A DNA stretch of 64,000 bases from a bacterium 0.1xD8-71 (lineage in GTDB: Bacteria > Bacillota > Clostridia > Lachnospirales > Lachnospiraceae): NCBI GenBank assembly GCA_003612405.1, contig RAYR01000011.1, forward strand, positions 119,356 through 183,355, in the 5' to 3' direction. Below, one piece after another: positions 16,622-25,345 of this stretch. Position 1 is the stretch's first letter; each line of letters opens with the position of its first letter. The notes beneath the pieces are model-generated. The model worked only from the letters and a program-made list of their open reading frames with translations. It did no database searches and was not told where the DNA came from. A program made the position numbers and the translations under genes.

Positions 16622-18082
16622 TCAGCCAAGTAAGGACAATGCCAGCTGGTTGGACTGATTTGCCTGGGACAGCATGGATGTACCAGCCTGCTGTAAGATA
16701 TTGTTGTTCGCATACTGTACCATTTCCTTTGCAATATCAGTATCACGAATCTGTGCCTCTGCACTTGTGGTATTCTCCACTACATTGTCCAGATTATTAA
16801 TAGTATGCTCAAGCCTGTTCTGGATAGCACCCAATTCTGCTCTCTGATCGGAAACTTTCTGGATTGCCGCTTTGATGGTATCAATGGCGCCCAGAGCGTT
16901 GCTGTCATCTGTTCCGTTCACCTTCAGACCGTTTACCCCAAGTCCTTTAGCGCTCATGGCCTTGATATTCATGGTAATCTGATTATTGGAAGTAGCGTCT
17001 GCACCTACATGCAGTGTTACAGACAAGTCGTGTGTCAAGTCGTTTAATGCCCCAATATTAGCTGCATTAGCCGTAGCCTTATTACCCACTGCATCATAAA
17101 GCTGTGGCGCATCTGCCCTGGTTGCAACAGTCGTTGTACCGCCTGCTGGTGTGGTTGCAATGAAATAATTATCCAGCGCATTTGCCGGAACAGCATTGCC
17201 GTCCTTGTCATAGTATTTTGCCTGTGCTTCTGTAGCCTCTGCCGCTGTTATACTCGTAGCAATGACTGTTGCCTTTGAATAACCTGCGGTTCCCGCTGTT
17301 AATTTGCTTCCGGAAGCTTTAAGGGTTCCAATTACCGTTCCATCTGCATCTTTCACCTCAAATGTATCTTTTGTACCTGTCTTCAAAGCAACTGTGAACT
17401 TCTCTGCAGCTCCGCCATTCAGTTCAAAGCCATAGGCAACGCCATCAGCTGCCTTATCTGTGGTAGTTGATGTAATTTTCACCCCCTGGTCTCTTAAGGC
17501 CATCAACAATTCATTCTGCTCATCCTGAAGTTTCTGCGAATCCACTGTCCCCGCCGTAAAAGCAGCCGTCAAATCAGTAGCACTATCTACGCTCATGGTC
17601 GCTGCCCCAGTCTGCGCAGCAGCAAAATTCTTATAGCTGTAGGTATGACCGTTCTCTAAGCTCTTATCTCCTTTTAACAGATAAGTCTCGTTGAACTTCG
17701 TGGTCTCAGATACGCGGTCAATTTCTGTTGTCAACTGATCAATCTCGTTCTGGATTGCCTGACGATCGGACTCGGACTGCGTCCCATTGGATGCTTTTAC
17801 TGCCAGCTCATTCATTCTTTGAAGCATAGCCTGCACTTCTGTCAAAGCGCCTTCTGCGGTCTGTACAGCACTAATGCCATCCTGTGCATTAGCAGAGGCC
17901 TGCGTAAGTCCTTTAATCTGTCTTCTCATTTTCTCAGAAATTGCCAACCCTGCCGCATCGTCAGCCGCACGATTGATTTTGTATCCGGACGATAATTTCT
18001 CGGTTGACTTCGCCTGAGAACTTGTGGTAAGTCCCAGCATCCTGTCAGAATTCATTGCTGTGATATTGTGTTTTACGATCAT
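16622..18082 (-). CDS. hag: Flagellin
   Basis: Filament subunit exported by the flagellar type III system. 486 residues: conserved N-terminal D0/D1 ([35 protein letters not shown]) and C-terminal D1/D0 ([18 protein letters not shown], ending [12 protein letters not shown]). The middle, about residues 145-385, is Ala/Thr/Lys-rich, variable and low in aromatic residues, the surface domain. AAGGAGGT stands six bases before the ATG and lies beside a hairpin carrying a CsrA motif. csrA is directly upstream on the same strand. No other flagellar genes are in the window. Confidence 0.97.
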   Translation of the reverse strand: MIVKHNITAMNSDRMLGLTTSSQAKSTEKLSSGYKINRAADDAAGLAISEKMRRQIKGLTQASANAQDGISAVQTAEGALTEVQAMLQRMNELAVKASNGTQSESDRQAIQNEIDQLTTEIDRVSETTKFNETYLLKGDKSLENGHTYSYKNFAAAQTGAATMSVDSATDLTAAFTAGTVDSQKLQDEQNELLMALRDQGVKITSTTTDKAADGVAYGFELNGGAAEKFTVALKTGTKDTFEVKDADGTVIGTLKASGSKLTAGTAGYSKATVIATSITAAEATEAQAKYYDKDGNAVPANALDNYFIATTPAGGTTTVATRADAPQLYDAVGNKATANAANIGALNDLTHDLSVTLHVGADATSNNQITMNIKAMSAKGLGVNGLKVNGTDDSNALGAIDTIKAAIQKVSDQRAELGAIQNRLEHTINNLDNVVENTTSAEAQIRDTDIAKEMVQYANNNILQQAGTSMLSQANQSNQLALSLLG

Positions 18083-18088
18083 AATGTT

Positions 18089-18127
18089 ACCTCCTTGTGA
18101 TTGCCGGTGGTAATTCCGTTTACCACC
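18089..18127 (-). promoter_or_regulatory. CsrA-binding leader hairpin and second site at the flagellin ribosome-binding site
   Basis: On the minus strand GGTGGTAA-ACGGAA-TTACCACC (18127-18106) forms an 8-bp stem whose loop shows ACGGA, the CsrA recognition core in its preferred loop position. Ten bases further the ribosome-binding site CAAGGAGG (18097-18090) gives a second AGGA site. Two such sites, one over the Shine-Dalgarno, are how CsrA represses hag in Bacillus subtilis. The adjacent csrA gene supports the same circuit here. Confidence 0.75.
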
Positions 18128-18151
18128 GTTTGTTTGTTTTTGGTTTCTATA

Positions 18152-18188
18152 AATAACCCCAGGACCCCTAGGATTGTCCCGGGTTATT
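18152..18188 (-). terminator. Hairpin between csrA and flagellin, possible attenuator or processing site
   Basis: Arms AATAACCC..GGAC and GTCC..GGGTTATT (37 bases) begin at the csrA stop codon. The following TTATTTATAG is only weakly T-rich, so it could be a partial terminator or an mRNA end-protecting hairpin setting the flagellin to csrA ratio. Confidence 0.55.
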
Positions 18189-18462
18189 ATCCGATTGTAC
18201 CCTTCTTTAAAGAGTCATTTACCATAATCCTTTTCCTACGATATTTCTCCGGTAAATCAGGCACCGCATAGTAGTGTGGAAGCTGTGCCCGTTCCTCTTC
18301 ACTTTTAGCATTATTTTCAATAACTTTACTCCTGACTACGTTGTACTCCTTTGGTGCATCCACCATAATACGTAAATGATTCTTACTTCCTCCTAAAAAA
18401 ACAATTTTGACTTCTTCACCAATCTGTAAATACTCTTCTGTACTCATTGTCAGTCTTAACAT
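18187..18462 (-). CDS. csrA: CsrA-like carbon storage / flagellin translation regulator
   Basis: Small RNA-binding dimer that blocks translation at GGA motifs. 91 residues. The first 50 follow Csr[21 protein letters not shown], then [25 protein letters not shown] further 40 residues rich in charged groups, with [13 protein letters not shown], extend beyond the usual 60-75 residues. The start is preceded by AAGGAGG. It lies 104 bases upstream of flagellin. fliW, the usual antagonist gene, is not in the window. The degree of divergence and the tail make this CsrA-like rather than textbook CsrA. Confidence 0.82.
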   Translation of the reverse strand: MLRLTMSTEEYLQIGEEVKIVFLGGSKNHLRIMVDAPKEYNVVRSKVIENNAKSEEERAQLPHYYAVPDLPEKYRRKRIMVNDSLKKGTIG

Positions 18463-18539
18463 ATCGAAACCTCCTTGTTTTACGGTATTTTTCTTTGTTA
18501 TGACGTTTTAACCGTTCTGCTGCCCTGCATATCCTGATG

Positions 18540-18565
18540 CAACTTTTTATATTAAAATGTTGTAT
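18540..18565 (+). repeat. Left inverted repeat of the recombinase unit
   Basis: 26 bases (CAACTTTTTATATT then AAAATGTTGTAT) matching, in reverse complement, 25 of 26 bases of 19272-19297. The site is itself nearly palindromic around a TAT centre. It lies between csrA and the recombinase gene. Confidence 0.8.
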
Positions 18566-18620
18566 GATGGAAACTGTCGGATAACCGGTCCCGAATTTCC
18601 AAAATAAGGAGGATAAAATC

Positions 18621-19202
18621 ATGAGTGGAACACACCCAATTAAAAACAAGAATACTTTGGAAAAATTCAAAAACTATTACGTTAATGTTCATCCAAACTC
18701 CCGTAATTATGCTATGATTGTAATTGGATTAAATACAGCTTTTCGCATCAGCGATCTATTGCGTATGCAATGGAGGGATGTATGGGACAATGACATGAAT
18801 TGTCTTCGTTCCCACATTTGCCTCAAAGAACATAAAACAGGCAAGAAACGTACTGTACCAATCAATAAATCCGCACAAAGAGTTCTTCTTGAATATCGAA
18901 ACTCGTCTGACCGAACTGCCCAGGACAACTATCTGTTCCCAAGTATGCGCAACAAGACACTTCCCCTCTCCCGTTATCAGGCCTATCGTATTATTAAGAC
19001 AGCCGCCTGTGCATGTGGTCTTGATGAACATATCAGCTGCCACTCCCTGCGAAAGACTTTTGGCTATCATGCCTGGAAGCAGGGCACACCGCCTGCCATG
19101 CTGATGGAACTGTATAATCATTCTTCTTATGGAATAACCAAGCGATATCTTGGTATAGAACAGGATGAAAAAGATAAGGTTTATATGAAAATTGATTTGT
19201 AA
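18621..19202 (+). CDS. Small tyrosine recombinase (catalytic domain only)
   Basis: Site-specific DNA recombinase of the phage-integrase family, 193 residues, the size of FimB/FimE-type switches and lacking a core-binding domain as large as that of XerC/D. Catalytic set in order: Arg42 (AFRISDLL), Lys72 (EHKTGKKRT), His141 and Arg144 (CHSLRKTFG), His167 (LYNHSS), Tyr176 (KRYLGIE). All are present, so it should be active. The start has AAGGAGG eight bases upstream. Its A+T content is higher than that of neighbouring genes. It is bracketed by inverted palindromes and points away from csrA-flagellin. Confidence 0.9.
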   Translation: MSGTHPIKNKNTLEKFKNYYVNVHPNSRNYAMIVIGLNTAFRISDLLRMQWRDVWDNDMNCLRSHICLKEHKTGKKRTVPINKSAQRVLLEYRNSSDRTAQDNYLFPSMRNKTLPLSRYQAYRIIKTAACACGLDEHISCHSLRKTFGYHAWKQGTPPAMLMELYNHSSYGITKRYLGIEQDEKDKVYMKIDL

Positions 19203-19270
19203 ATTAAAAAATTTGAAAATGGGGTTAAGTATTTCTATGACGAACCGATATATTATATGTAAAGAAGTAA

Positions 19271-19301
19271 GATACAACATTTTAATATAAAATGTTGTAT
19301 C
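19271..19301 (+). repeat. Right palindrome of the recombinase unit, also terminator-like
   Basis: Perfect 14-bp arms GATACAACATTTTA / TAAAATGTTGTATC around ATA, followed by TTTTATTATG, so it can end recombinase transcription. Bases 19272-19297 are the inverted partner of 18540-18565. Confidence 0.82.
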
Positions 19302-19400
19302 TTTTATTATGTTTTTATTTTCTGTCTTTTATGCAAAAAGAGACTCAAGCAACTTGCTTAAGTCTCTCCTTTACTCATATCACTTTCATCATAACCGGCC

Positions 19401-20006
19401 TTACACTAACTCCAATACTACTTCCATGGCCGCGTCACCCTTACGGGGACCAATCTTGATGATTCTGGTGTAACCGCCGTTACGGTTCGCATATTTGGGA
19501 CCATACTCATCAAAGAGCTTCTCTACCAGATTCACTTCCTTGGTGTTCTTCTTTCTGCCTGCACCCTTCTCCGGTACTTCCTTGACTGGATATAATACCT
19601 TTAACATCTGTCTTCTGGCATGTAATCTGGAAGGAAGGTCCTTCTTGATCTCCTTCTCCACTTCATCGTACACTGTCACGGTAACACCGTTTTCCATACG
19701 AAGAATCTTGCCGTCCTTATCGCGGTGTGTCTCGGAAAGTACAGCCTTTGTATCCTTGTCAATGATCTGCTTTACTCTCTTGCCGTCCTTATCCTTGCGG
19801 GCTACCTTGGCAGTAACCTTAACGGTCTCAAAGTTATCTTTCTCCTTAACCGCCAGCGTAATCAGGCGCTCTGCCATCTTACGTACTTCCTTCGCTCTCG
19901 CTTCTGTGGTAACAATCTTTCCATTATAAAGCAGTGCTGTTACCTGGCCTCTAAGTAATGCTTTTCTCTGGTCAGATGTTCTGCCGAGTTTTCTGTATTT
20001 TGCCAT
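19401..20006 (-). CDS. rplQ: 50S ribosomal protein L17, enlarged form
   Basis: Large-subunit protein near the exit tunnel. 201 residues against about 120 in most bacteria. The N-terminal [20 protein letters not shown] and the C-terminal [17 protein letters not shown] are canonical. A charged insert (about residues 57-125, with [14 protein letters not shown]) lies in between. The start at 20006 has AAAGGAGCCGGAT; in-frame codons upstream are not used. It is the last gene of the long ribosomal transcript, 145 bases after rpoA. Confidence 0.96.
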   Translation of the reverse strand: MAKYRKLGRTSDQRKALLRGQVTALLYNGKIVTTEARAKEVRKMAERLITLAVKEKDNFETVKVTAKVARKDKDGKRVKQIIDKDTKAVLSETHRDKDGKILRMENGVTVTVYDEVEKEIKKDLPSRLHARRQMLKVLYPVKEVPEKGAGRKKNTKEVNLVEKLFDEYGPKYANRNGGYTRIIKIGPRKGDAAMEVVLELV

Positions 20007-20151
20007 ATCCGGCTCCTTTCTCATCGGGTTATACCCGTCATGGTACATCCGGCCACGCACTTTGGACTTACTTACCGAATGTAATTAAACTGTTCCATTT
20101 ATGAGCCTGCCGTGCAAGTACTCTTTGGGCTTACCCTGCCCGGCTTCTCTC

Positions 20152-21111
20152 TTACGCCTCGTCCGCAGGATTCAGCTGTAAGCCTAACTCTTTTAATTTC
20201 GCAAGCACTTCCTCCAGGGACTTACGACCAAGGTTTCTAACCTTCATCATATCTTCGGAAGTCTTGTTCGTCAATTCTTCCACTGTGTTGATGCCTGCTC
20301 TCTTTAAGCAGTTATAAGAACGAACGGACAACTCTAACTCGTCAATGCTCATCTCAAGCACTTTCTCTTTCTCATCATCTTCCTTCTCCACCATGACCTC
20401 AGCAGTTTTGGCATTTTCGGACAGATCAATAAAGAGGCTTAAGTGTTCGCTCAGCACCTTAGCTGCCAGACTGACTGCCTCATCCGGAACCAGGGTTCCA
20501 TTGGTGTGTACATCCAGAGTCAGCTTGTCATAGTCTGTAATCTGACCGACACGGGTATTCTCCACAGTGACATTGACTCTCTCCACAGGTGTATAGATAG
20601 AGTCTATCGCAATGACGCCGATTGGCAGATCATCTGTCTTATTCTTATCGGAACTCACATAACCTCTACCTTTGGTGATCGTCAATTCCATGTACAGCTT
20701 CGTATCTTTACCGCTCAAAGTGGCAATCTCTAAATCCGGATTCAAAATCTCAATATCCTGGTCTACCTGGATATCAGATGCACGTACAATACCCTCGCCT
20801 TCATACTCGATGTATGCGGTCTTAGGTTCATTGGTATCACTGTTATTCTTGATCGCAAGACTCTTGATGTTCATAATGATCTCAGTCACATCTTCCTTGA
20901 CGCCGGGGATGGAACTGAACTCATGTAAGACGCCTTCGATCTTGACCTGGCTGACTGCTACACCCGGCAGGGAAGACAGCATGATTCTTCTTAAGGAATT
21001 ACCCAGAGTAATGCCGTAGCCTCTCTCTAAAGGTTCCACAACAAATCTGCCGTATTTCTTATCTTCCGAGATCTCTACCACTTCAATATTGGGTCTCTCA
21101 AAATCAAACAC
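20152..21111 (-). CDS. rpoA: RNA polymerase alpha subunit
   Basis: Assembly platform of RNA polymerase. 319 residues, full length. N-terminal domain: [20 protein letters not shown] and LSSLPG. Flexible linker around residue 235-245, then the C-terminal domain that contacts UP elements and activators ([34 protein letters not shown]). It lies between rpsD and rplQ, the classic alpha operon order. Confidence 0.98.
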   Translation of the reverse strand: MFDFERPNIEVVEISEDKKYGRFVVEPLERGYGITLGNSLRRIMLSSLPGVAVSQVKIEGVLHEFSSIPGVKEDVTEIIMNIKSLAIKNNSDTNEPKTAYIEYEGEGIVRASDIQVDQDIEILNPDLEIATLSGKDTKLYMELTITKGRGYVSSDKNKTDDLPIGVIAIDSIYTPVERVNVTVENTRVGQITDYDKLTLDVHTNGTLVPDEAVSLAAKVLSEHLSLFIDLSENAKTAEVMVEKEDDEKEKVLEMSIDELELSVRSYNCLKRAGINTVEELTNKTSEDMMKVRNLGRKSLEEVLAKLKELGLQLNPADEA

Positions 21112-21160
21112 TCAAATACCCTCCTTTACGAGCATGTTGTTATACCACCGTCATAATCTA

Positions 21161-21754
21161 TTATTTAGAATACAACTCGACGATAAGCATTTCGTTTACC
21201 GGAACATCAATCATTTCTCTTGTAGGGAGGTATTTCACTGTCGCTTTCATTGCCTCCTGGTCTACCTCAAGCCACTCCGGAACGAGTCTGCCACCCGTCA
21301 CCTCGAGGATATCTTTGTATCTCTGTAAGGATTTAGCCTTCTCTCTCACTTCAATCACATCGCCTGCCTTCACCAGGTAAGAAGGAATCTGTACAGGCTT
21401 GCCATTTACTAAGAAATGCTTATGTCCTACAACCTGTCTTGCTTCCCTTCTGGTTCTCGCAAAGCCCATTCTGAAGACAACGCTGTCCAGTCTGCTCTCC
21501 AGCATAACCATAAGGTTTTCACCGGTCATGCCCTTCATTCTGTCAGCTCTTTCATAATAATTTCTAAAAGGCTTCTCAAGTACACCATAGATGAATTTTG
21601 CCTTCTGTTTCTCTCTCAGCTGCAAGCCGTACTCACTGATCTTCTTGCCTGCTCTGGGTGATGTCCTGTTGGACTTCTTATCATATCCTAAAAACGTAGG
21701 ATCAAGATCAAGGGATCTGCATCTTTTTAATACTGGTACTCTGTTTACTGCCAT
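21161..21754 (-). CDS. rpsD: 30S ribosomal protein S4
   Basis: Primary 16S rRNA-binding protein. 197 residues with [16 protein letters not shown] at the start, the S4 RNA-binding segment [19 protein letters not shown] followed by [11 protein letters not shown], and the end MLIVELYSK. The N-terminus lacks a zinc Cys cluster (C-minus type). The start at 21754 has AAAGGAGCCAGAACA upstream; longer in-frame extension is not supported. It sits inside the alpha operon rather than as a separate gene. Confidence 0.97.
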   Translation of the reverse strand: MAVNRVPVLKRCRSLDLDPTFLGYDKKSNRTSPRAGKKISEYGLQLREKQKAKFIYGVLEKPFRNYYERADRMKGMTGENLMVMLESRLDSVVFRMGFARTRREARQVVGHKHFLVNGKPVQIPSYLVKAGDVIEVREKAKSLQRYKDILEVTGGRLVPEWLEVDQEAMKATVKYLPTREMIDVPVNEMLIVELYSK

Positions 21755-21869
21755 TGTTCTGGCTCCTTTCTGATTTTTGTTTACAGTACCGTATATGAAT
21801 CGGCAAAAGCCGCCGATAAATACTGTACCTTCTTCCAAACGTTAATTATGAATCATTCCACTAAACGCG

Positions 21870-21927
21870 GAGAATCGTGCTTTGTACGATTCTCTGGATG
21901 TTCATTTTGCAAAGCAAAATGAACATC
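21870..21927 (-). repeat. Tandem hairpins directly after rpsK
   Basis: Two strong stems in the rpsK-rpsD gap: GATGTTCATTTTGC-AAA-GCAAAATGAACATC on either strand (21897-21927, 14 bp perfect), starting 4 bases after the rpsK stop, then GAGAATCGT / ACGATTCTC (21870-21894). The lack of a T-run argues against full termination inside an essential operon. Confidence 0.7.
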
Positions 21928-21931
21928 ACAA

Positions 21932-22327
21932 TTAGACACGACGTCTCTTAGGCGGACGACATCCATTGTGCGGTACCGGTGTTACGTCACGGATACTGGT
22001 CACTTCAAGACCACAAGCCTGCAAAGCGCGGATAGCCGCCTCACGGCCCGAACCGGGTCCTTTCACCATAACATCCACAGTCTTTAAACCATGAATCAGA
22101 GCAGCCTTTGTCGCTGTCTCAGCAGCCATCTGTGCCGCATATGGAGTAGATTTCCTTGAACCTCTAAAGCCAAGACCACCAGCACTTGCCCAGCTTAACG
22201 CATTACCTTCGTTATCTGTCAGTGTAACGATGGTATTGTTAAAAGAAGACTGGATATGTGCCTGTCCATGTTCAACGTTTTTCTTTACACGCTTTTTTGT
22301 TACTTTTTTTGCAACTTTTTTAGCCAT
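21932..22327 (-). CDS. rpsK: 30S ribosomal protein S11
   Basis: Platform protein of the small subunit. 131 residues with a basic N-terminus ([15 protein letters not shown]), [15 protein letters not shown], and the conserved C-terminal end [11 protein letters not shown]. It follows rpsM by 75 bases and is followed by tandem hairpins before rpsD. Confidence 0.98.
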   Translation of the reverse strand: MAKKVAKKVTKKRVKKNVEHGQAHIQSSFNNTIVTLTDNEGNALSWASAGGLGFRGSRKSTPYAAQMAAETATKAALIHGLKTVDVMVKGPGSGREAAIRALQACGLEVTSIRDVTPVPHNGCRPPKRRRV

Positions 22328-22402
22328 ACTAAACTAACCTACTTTCTCATATTCTATACTGTTTCTCGGTAACCGTCTAAAATCCTGCCTTACAGGGTTA
22401 GA

Positions 22403-22771
22403 CTATTTCTTCTTATTCGCCACAGTTCTCTTCGGGCCTTTTCTTGTTCTTGCATTGGTCTTAGTCTTCTGACCACGAACCGGAAGACCTTTTCTGTGAC
22501 GGATTCCTCTGTAGCATCCAATCTCCTGAAGACGTTTGATATTGAGCGCAACCTCTCTTCTCAGATCACCCTCTACCATGTAATCTTTTTCGATCACTTC
22601 AGCGAGTCTCTTTACCTCATCATCAGTCAACTCTCTGACACGGGTATCCGGATTCACATTCGCTGCCTCCAGAATCTTGTTCGCGCTTGTTCTGCCAATC
22701 CCATAAATATAGGTTAAGCCGATCTCCACACGCTTTTCTCTCGGTAAGTCAACACCTGCAATACGAGCCAT
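22403..22771 (-). CDS. rpsM: 30S ribosomal protein S13
   Basis: Head protein of the small subunit bridging to L5. 122 residues with [20 protein letters not shown], the [20 protein letters not shown] loop, and a basic tail ending TVANKKK. A 260-base leader separates it from rpmJ. Confidence 0.98.
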   Translation of the reverse strand: MARIAGVDLPREKRVEIGLTYIYGIGRTSANKILEAANVNPDTRVRELTDDEVKRLAEVIEKDYMVEGDLRREVALNIKRLQEIGCYRGIRHRKGLPVRGQKTKTNARTRKGPKRTVANKKK

Positions 22772-23032
22772 TTACGTTTCCTCCATTTCCTTTGCATTTT
22801 CCATGCGTTTCGTATGTTTCCATACGTGATACTAATTGATTGGGGTAGGTTCTACCCAACCGGATCAGGTATCCGATCTTTCCAAACATGATGTTGGTAT
22901 CAAAAAGTAATCTCCCTTAGGCCCATCCATCTATATTATATCCGTCATTTTCCTCAATGGAAAAAGAACGGAATCGCAGCCGCTCATAATATATCAGGAC
23001 AAGAACCCCTTTCTTACTGAAAACTACGGGGA
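22772..23032 (-). promoter_or_regulatory. Structured intergenic leader before rpsM, possible internal promoter
   Basis: Non-coding gap in an otherwise tight operon. It contains CGTATG-GAAA-CATACG (a GNRA-capped stem), a TTGGGTAG / CTACCCCAA stem, GGATAC..GATCC, and a TATAAT on the minus strand with a weak TTTCCA at 17 bases. It suggests an internal promoter and structured leader for rpsM-rpsK-rpsD-rpoA-rplQ. It was not matched to a known ribosomal leader. Confidence 0.4.
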
Positions 23033-23146
23033 TTAACCTTGTACCTGTTTATGTTTCGGATTTTCACAAATTACTCTGATCTTTCCTTTTCTTTTAATGA
23101 TCTTGCACTTTTCGCAAATCGGTTTTACTGATGATCTGACTTTCAT
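23033..23146 (-). CDS. rpmJ: 50S ribosomal protein L36
   Basis: The smallest large-subunit protein, 37 residues: [19 protein letters not shown] and [14 protein letters not shown]. The zinc ligands Cys-x2-Cys, Cys and His are all present (zinc-type). The start has AAAGGAGGGTTTGAG upstream. It stands between infA and rpsM as usual. Confidence 0.97.
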   Translation of the reverse strand: MKVRSSVKPICEKCKIIKRKGKIRVICENPKHKQVQG

Positions 23147-23254
23147 CTCAAACCCTCCTTTCAAAAAAGACCGCTTTACATTATAACATCAACCCCTGCC
23201 TTTTGCAAGAGGTAAACCAAACTTTTCCAAACCGAGAACTACTATAATTACTGC

Positions 23255-23296
23255 CGAGAATTGCTTGCAATTCTCGAGATCGAACTTTGTTCGATC
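23255..23296 (-). repeat. Tandem hairpins directly after infA
   Basis: GATCGAAC-AAA-GTTCGATC (23296-23278) overlaps the infA stop codon and is followed by CGAGAATTGC-AA-GCAATTCTCG (23276-23255). Same layout as after rpsK, with unrelated stem sequences. Confidence 0.68.
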
Positions 23297-23513
23297 ACTT
23301 ATCCCTCCAGATGATTCTGCCTTTGGACAGATCGTAAGGAGATAATTCCAAAGTCACCTTATCACCGGGCAGGATACGGATGAAATTCTGGCGCAGTTTA
23401 CCGCTGATATGCGCTAACACTACATGGCCATTCTCCAATTCCACCTGAAACATGGTGTTGGGCAGCTTCTCAATTACAGTTCCTTCGATTTCGATTACAT
23501 CAGCCTTTGACAT
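23295..23513 (-). CDS. infA: Translation initiation factor IF-1
   Basis: S1/OB-fold factor that occupies the ribosomal A site during initiation. 72 residues, full length: [38 protein letters not shown], and the end [12 protein letters not shown]. It overlaps the 3' end of the KOW gene by 14 bases, so the two are translationally coupled. Confidence 0.98.
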   Translation of the reverse strand: MSKADVIEIEGTVIEKLPNTMFQVELENGHVVLAHISGKLRQNFIRILPGDKVTLELSPYDLSKGRIIWRDK

Positions 23514-23754
23514 TTCCTTCCTCCTGATATTCTTTGATTATTTTCCTGATCTTAAGGTCATCAAAACCGCTCTCCGGTTCTGCTATTTTTTTTTGCTTTA
23601 TCATCTGCACATGCTTCTTGTTCTTTTTCTTGGGTCTGTCCGCAGTTCTGATACGGCCGTCGGCTAGATATACATATTCGCCTTCCTCCCGTATTATGAC
23701 GTATAGGGTTCCCTTATCATGCCCAGCCTTCGACATGGCAAGTATTCCTACCAT
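23500..23754 (-). CDS. KOW-domain RNA-binding protein
   Basis: 84-residue protein found in Clostridia between map and infA, related to the KOW fold of ribosomal L14e-type proteins. The N-terminal [20 protein letters not shown] is the KOW-like strand pair; a basic linker [15 protein letters not shown] follows. The cellular role is unestablished, presumably ribosome-associated. The start has GGAGGAAGAGT upstream. Confidence 0.85.
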   Translation of the reverse strand: MVGILAMSKAGHDKGTLYVIIREEGEYVYLADGRIRTADRPKKKNKKHVQMIKQKKIAEPESGFDDLKIRKIIKEYQEEGNVKG

Positions 23755-23790
23755 ACTCTTCCTCCATGACTGTTTCTTCTATATATTAAG

Positions 23791-24543
23791 TCACATCAAT
23801 GTCAATATCTCCGGTTCGCCTTCGGTGATCAGCACGGTATTCTCATAATGCGCCGAGAGGGAATGATCTGCCGAGACAACCGTCCATCCGTCATCCATCC
23901 ACTCCACATCGCCTGTTCCCATATTGATCATGGGCTCAATGGCCAGCGTCATGCCGGGACGTAAACGTATGCCTTTTCTTCTCACCGCATAATTGGGAAT
24001 GTGCGGGGGCTCATGCAGATGCGTTCCTATGCCGTGTCCCACCAGATCTCTCACAATTCCATACCCATAGGGTGTCACATAGGCTGCAATGGCGTTGGAG
24101 ATATCATGCAGGTGCATCCCTGCCCTGGCCATCCGGATACCTTCAAAAAAGCTCTGCTTTGTCACATCCATCAGCTTCTGCACTTCCGCGTTTATCTGCC
24201 CCACCGCATGTGTCCTGGCAGCATCAGAATGATATCCCTGATAGATCAGTCCCGTATCCAGGCTGACGATGTCTCCCTCCTTCAGGATATGATCCTTTCT
24301 GGGGATTCCATGTACCACTTCCTCATTTACAGACACACATACAGATGCCGGATAACCCTGATAATGCAGAAAGTTAGGTGTACAGCCATAGCTTCTGATG
24401 ATTTCTTCACATACCTGATCAATATCCAATGTGGAAATCCCCGGACGGATAATCTTTGCCAGTTCCTCGTGCACCTGAGCAAGAAGCCTGCCCGCCTGCC
24501 GCATTAATTCAATTTCTCTGTCTGACTTAATCGTGACCGTCAT
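23791..24543 (-). CDS. map: Methionine aminopeptidase, type I
   Basis: Removes the N-terminal Met from nascent proteins; dinuclear metal enzyme. 250 residues. Metal ligands are visible in order: Asp in VSLDTGLIYQGYHSDAART (two Asp), His in VGHGIGTHLHEPP, Glu in MTLAIEPMIN, and Glu in HYENTVLITE. The start at 24543 (MTVTIKS) fits family length; the upstream in-frame ATG overlaps adk. It is 17 bases after adk. Confidence 0.97.
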   Translation of the reverse strand: MTVTIKSDREIELMRQAGRLLAQVHEELAKIIRPGISTLDIDQVCEEIIRSYGCTPNFLHYQGYPASVCVSVNEEVVHGIPRKDHILKEGDIVSLDTGLIYQGYHSDAARTHAVGQINAEVQKLMDVTKQSFFEGIRMARAGMHLHDISNAIAAYVTPYGYGIVRDLVGHGIGTHLHEPPHIPNYAVRRKGIRLRPGMTLAIEPMINMGTGDVEWMDDGWTVVSADHSLSAHYENTVLITEGEPEILTLM

Positions 24544-24559
24544 TTTCCCACACCCTTCT

Positions 24560-25201
24560 TTAGCCCAGGATTGCCACGATCGCCTCAAATACTTCGTTCA
24601 TATCCTTTGTACCGTCCACATTATGCAGTACACCCTTCTTGGTATAGAAATCAATGAGGGGCTGTGTCTGCTCCTTGTATACCTGAAGGCGGTTCTTTAC
24701 AGTCTCCGGCTTATCATCGTCGCGCAGTACCAGTTCCTGACCACATTTATCACAGATACCTTCCTTTTTCGGAGGCACATGCTCTATATGGTATGTGGCG
24801 CCACAGGAAAGGCAGGCGCGTCTGCCTCCCATTCTCCGGATAATATTCTCATCCGGCACATCCACATTGATGGCATAATCAATCTTGTCACCCAGTTTGG
24901 AAAGTGCCTCATCAAGTACATCAGCCTGCGGGATATTGCGCGGGAATCCGTCCAGCACATATCCTTTCCGGCAGTCCTCCCTGGCCACCCTGTCAAGCAG
25001 GATCCGGACTGTCAGTTCATCCGGTACCAAAAGGCCCTGATCCATATATTTCTTGGCTTCCATACCAAGCTCTGTACCGTTCTTAATATTCATTCTAAAA
25101 ATGTCACCGGTAGATACATGGGGAATATCATATTTCTTCGCAAGCATCTGTGCCTGTGTTCCCTTACCGGCTCCGGGTGCGCCTAACATCACGATTTTCA
25201 T
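24560..25201 (-). CDS. adk: Adenylate kinase
   Basis: Interconverts ATP + AMP and 2 ADP. 213 residues, long-lid type. P loop GAPGAGKGTQA, AMP site VSTGDIFRMNI, DGFPRNIPQA, and a lid with a four-Cys zinc site (CLSCGATYH and CDKCGQ). The start at 25201 has TGAGGAAAAG upstream. It lies between secY and map, standard for the spc operon of Firmicutes. Confidence 0.98.
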   Translation of the reverse strand: MKIVMLGAPGAGKGTQAQMLAKKYDIPHVSTGDIFRMNIKNGTELGMEAKKYMDQGLLVPDELTVRILLDRVAREDCRKGYVLDGFPRNIPQADVLDEALSKLGDKIDYAINVDVPDENIIRRMGGRRACLSCGATYHIEHVPPKKEGICDKCGQELVLRDDDKPETVKNRLQVYKEQTQPLIDFYTKKGVLHNVDGTKDMNEVFEAIVAILG

Positions 25202-25345
25202 CTTTTCCTCATTTCTGCGCTTCTCCTGTCCGCGCAAGCATCTAGTCTAATATCCTGTCAAAACGCAAGGTAAGGGACGTACCAGTCTACCCTGCCGTCC
25301 CTACTACCTTATATTACCGCCTGTCTCAATCGAACCTTGCCCGAT

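Noticed and set aside
18463..18620. SigD-type promoter for csrA-flagellin
   Set aside because: TAAA-like and GATA-like pieces are present but the spacing is about 13 instead of 15 bases and the -10 lacks GCCGATA, so I do not call it.
18621..19202. Prophage or integrative element integrase
   Set aside because: No other phage, conjugation or relaxase genes are nearby and no tRNA attachment site; the flanking inverted palindromes fit an invertible or minimal cassette better.
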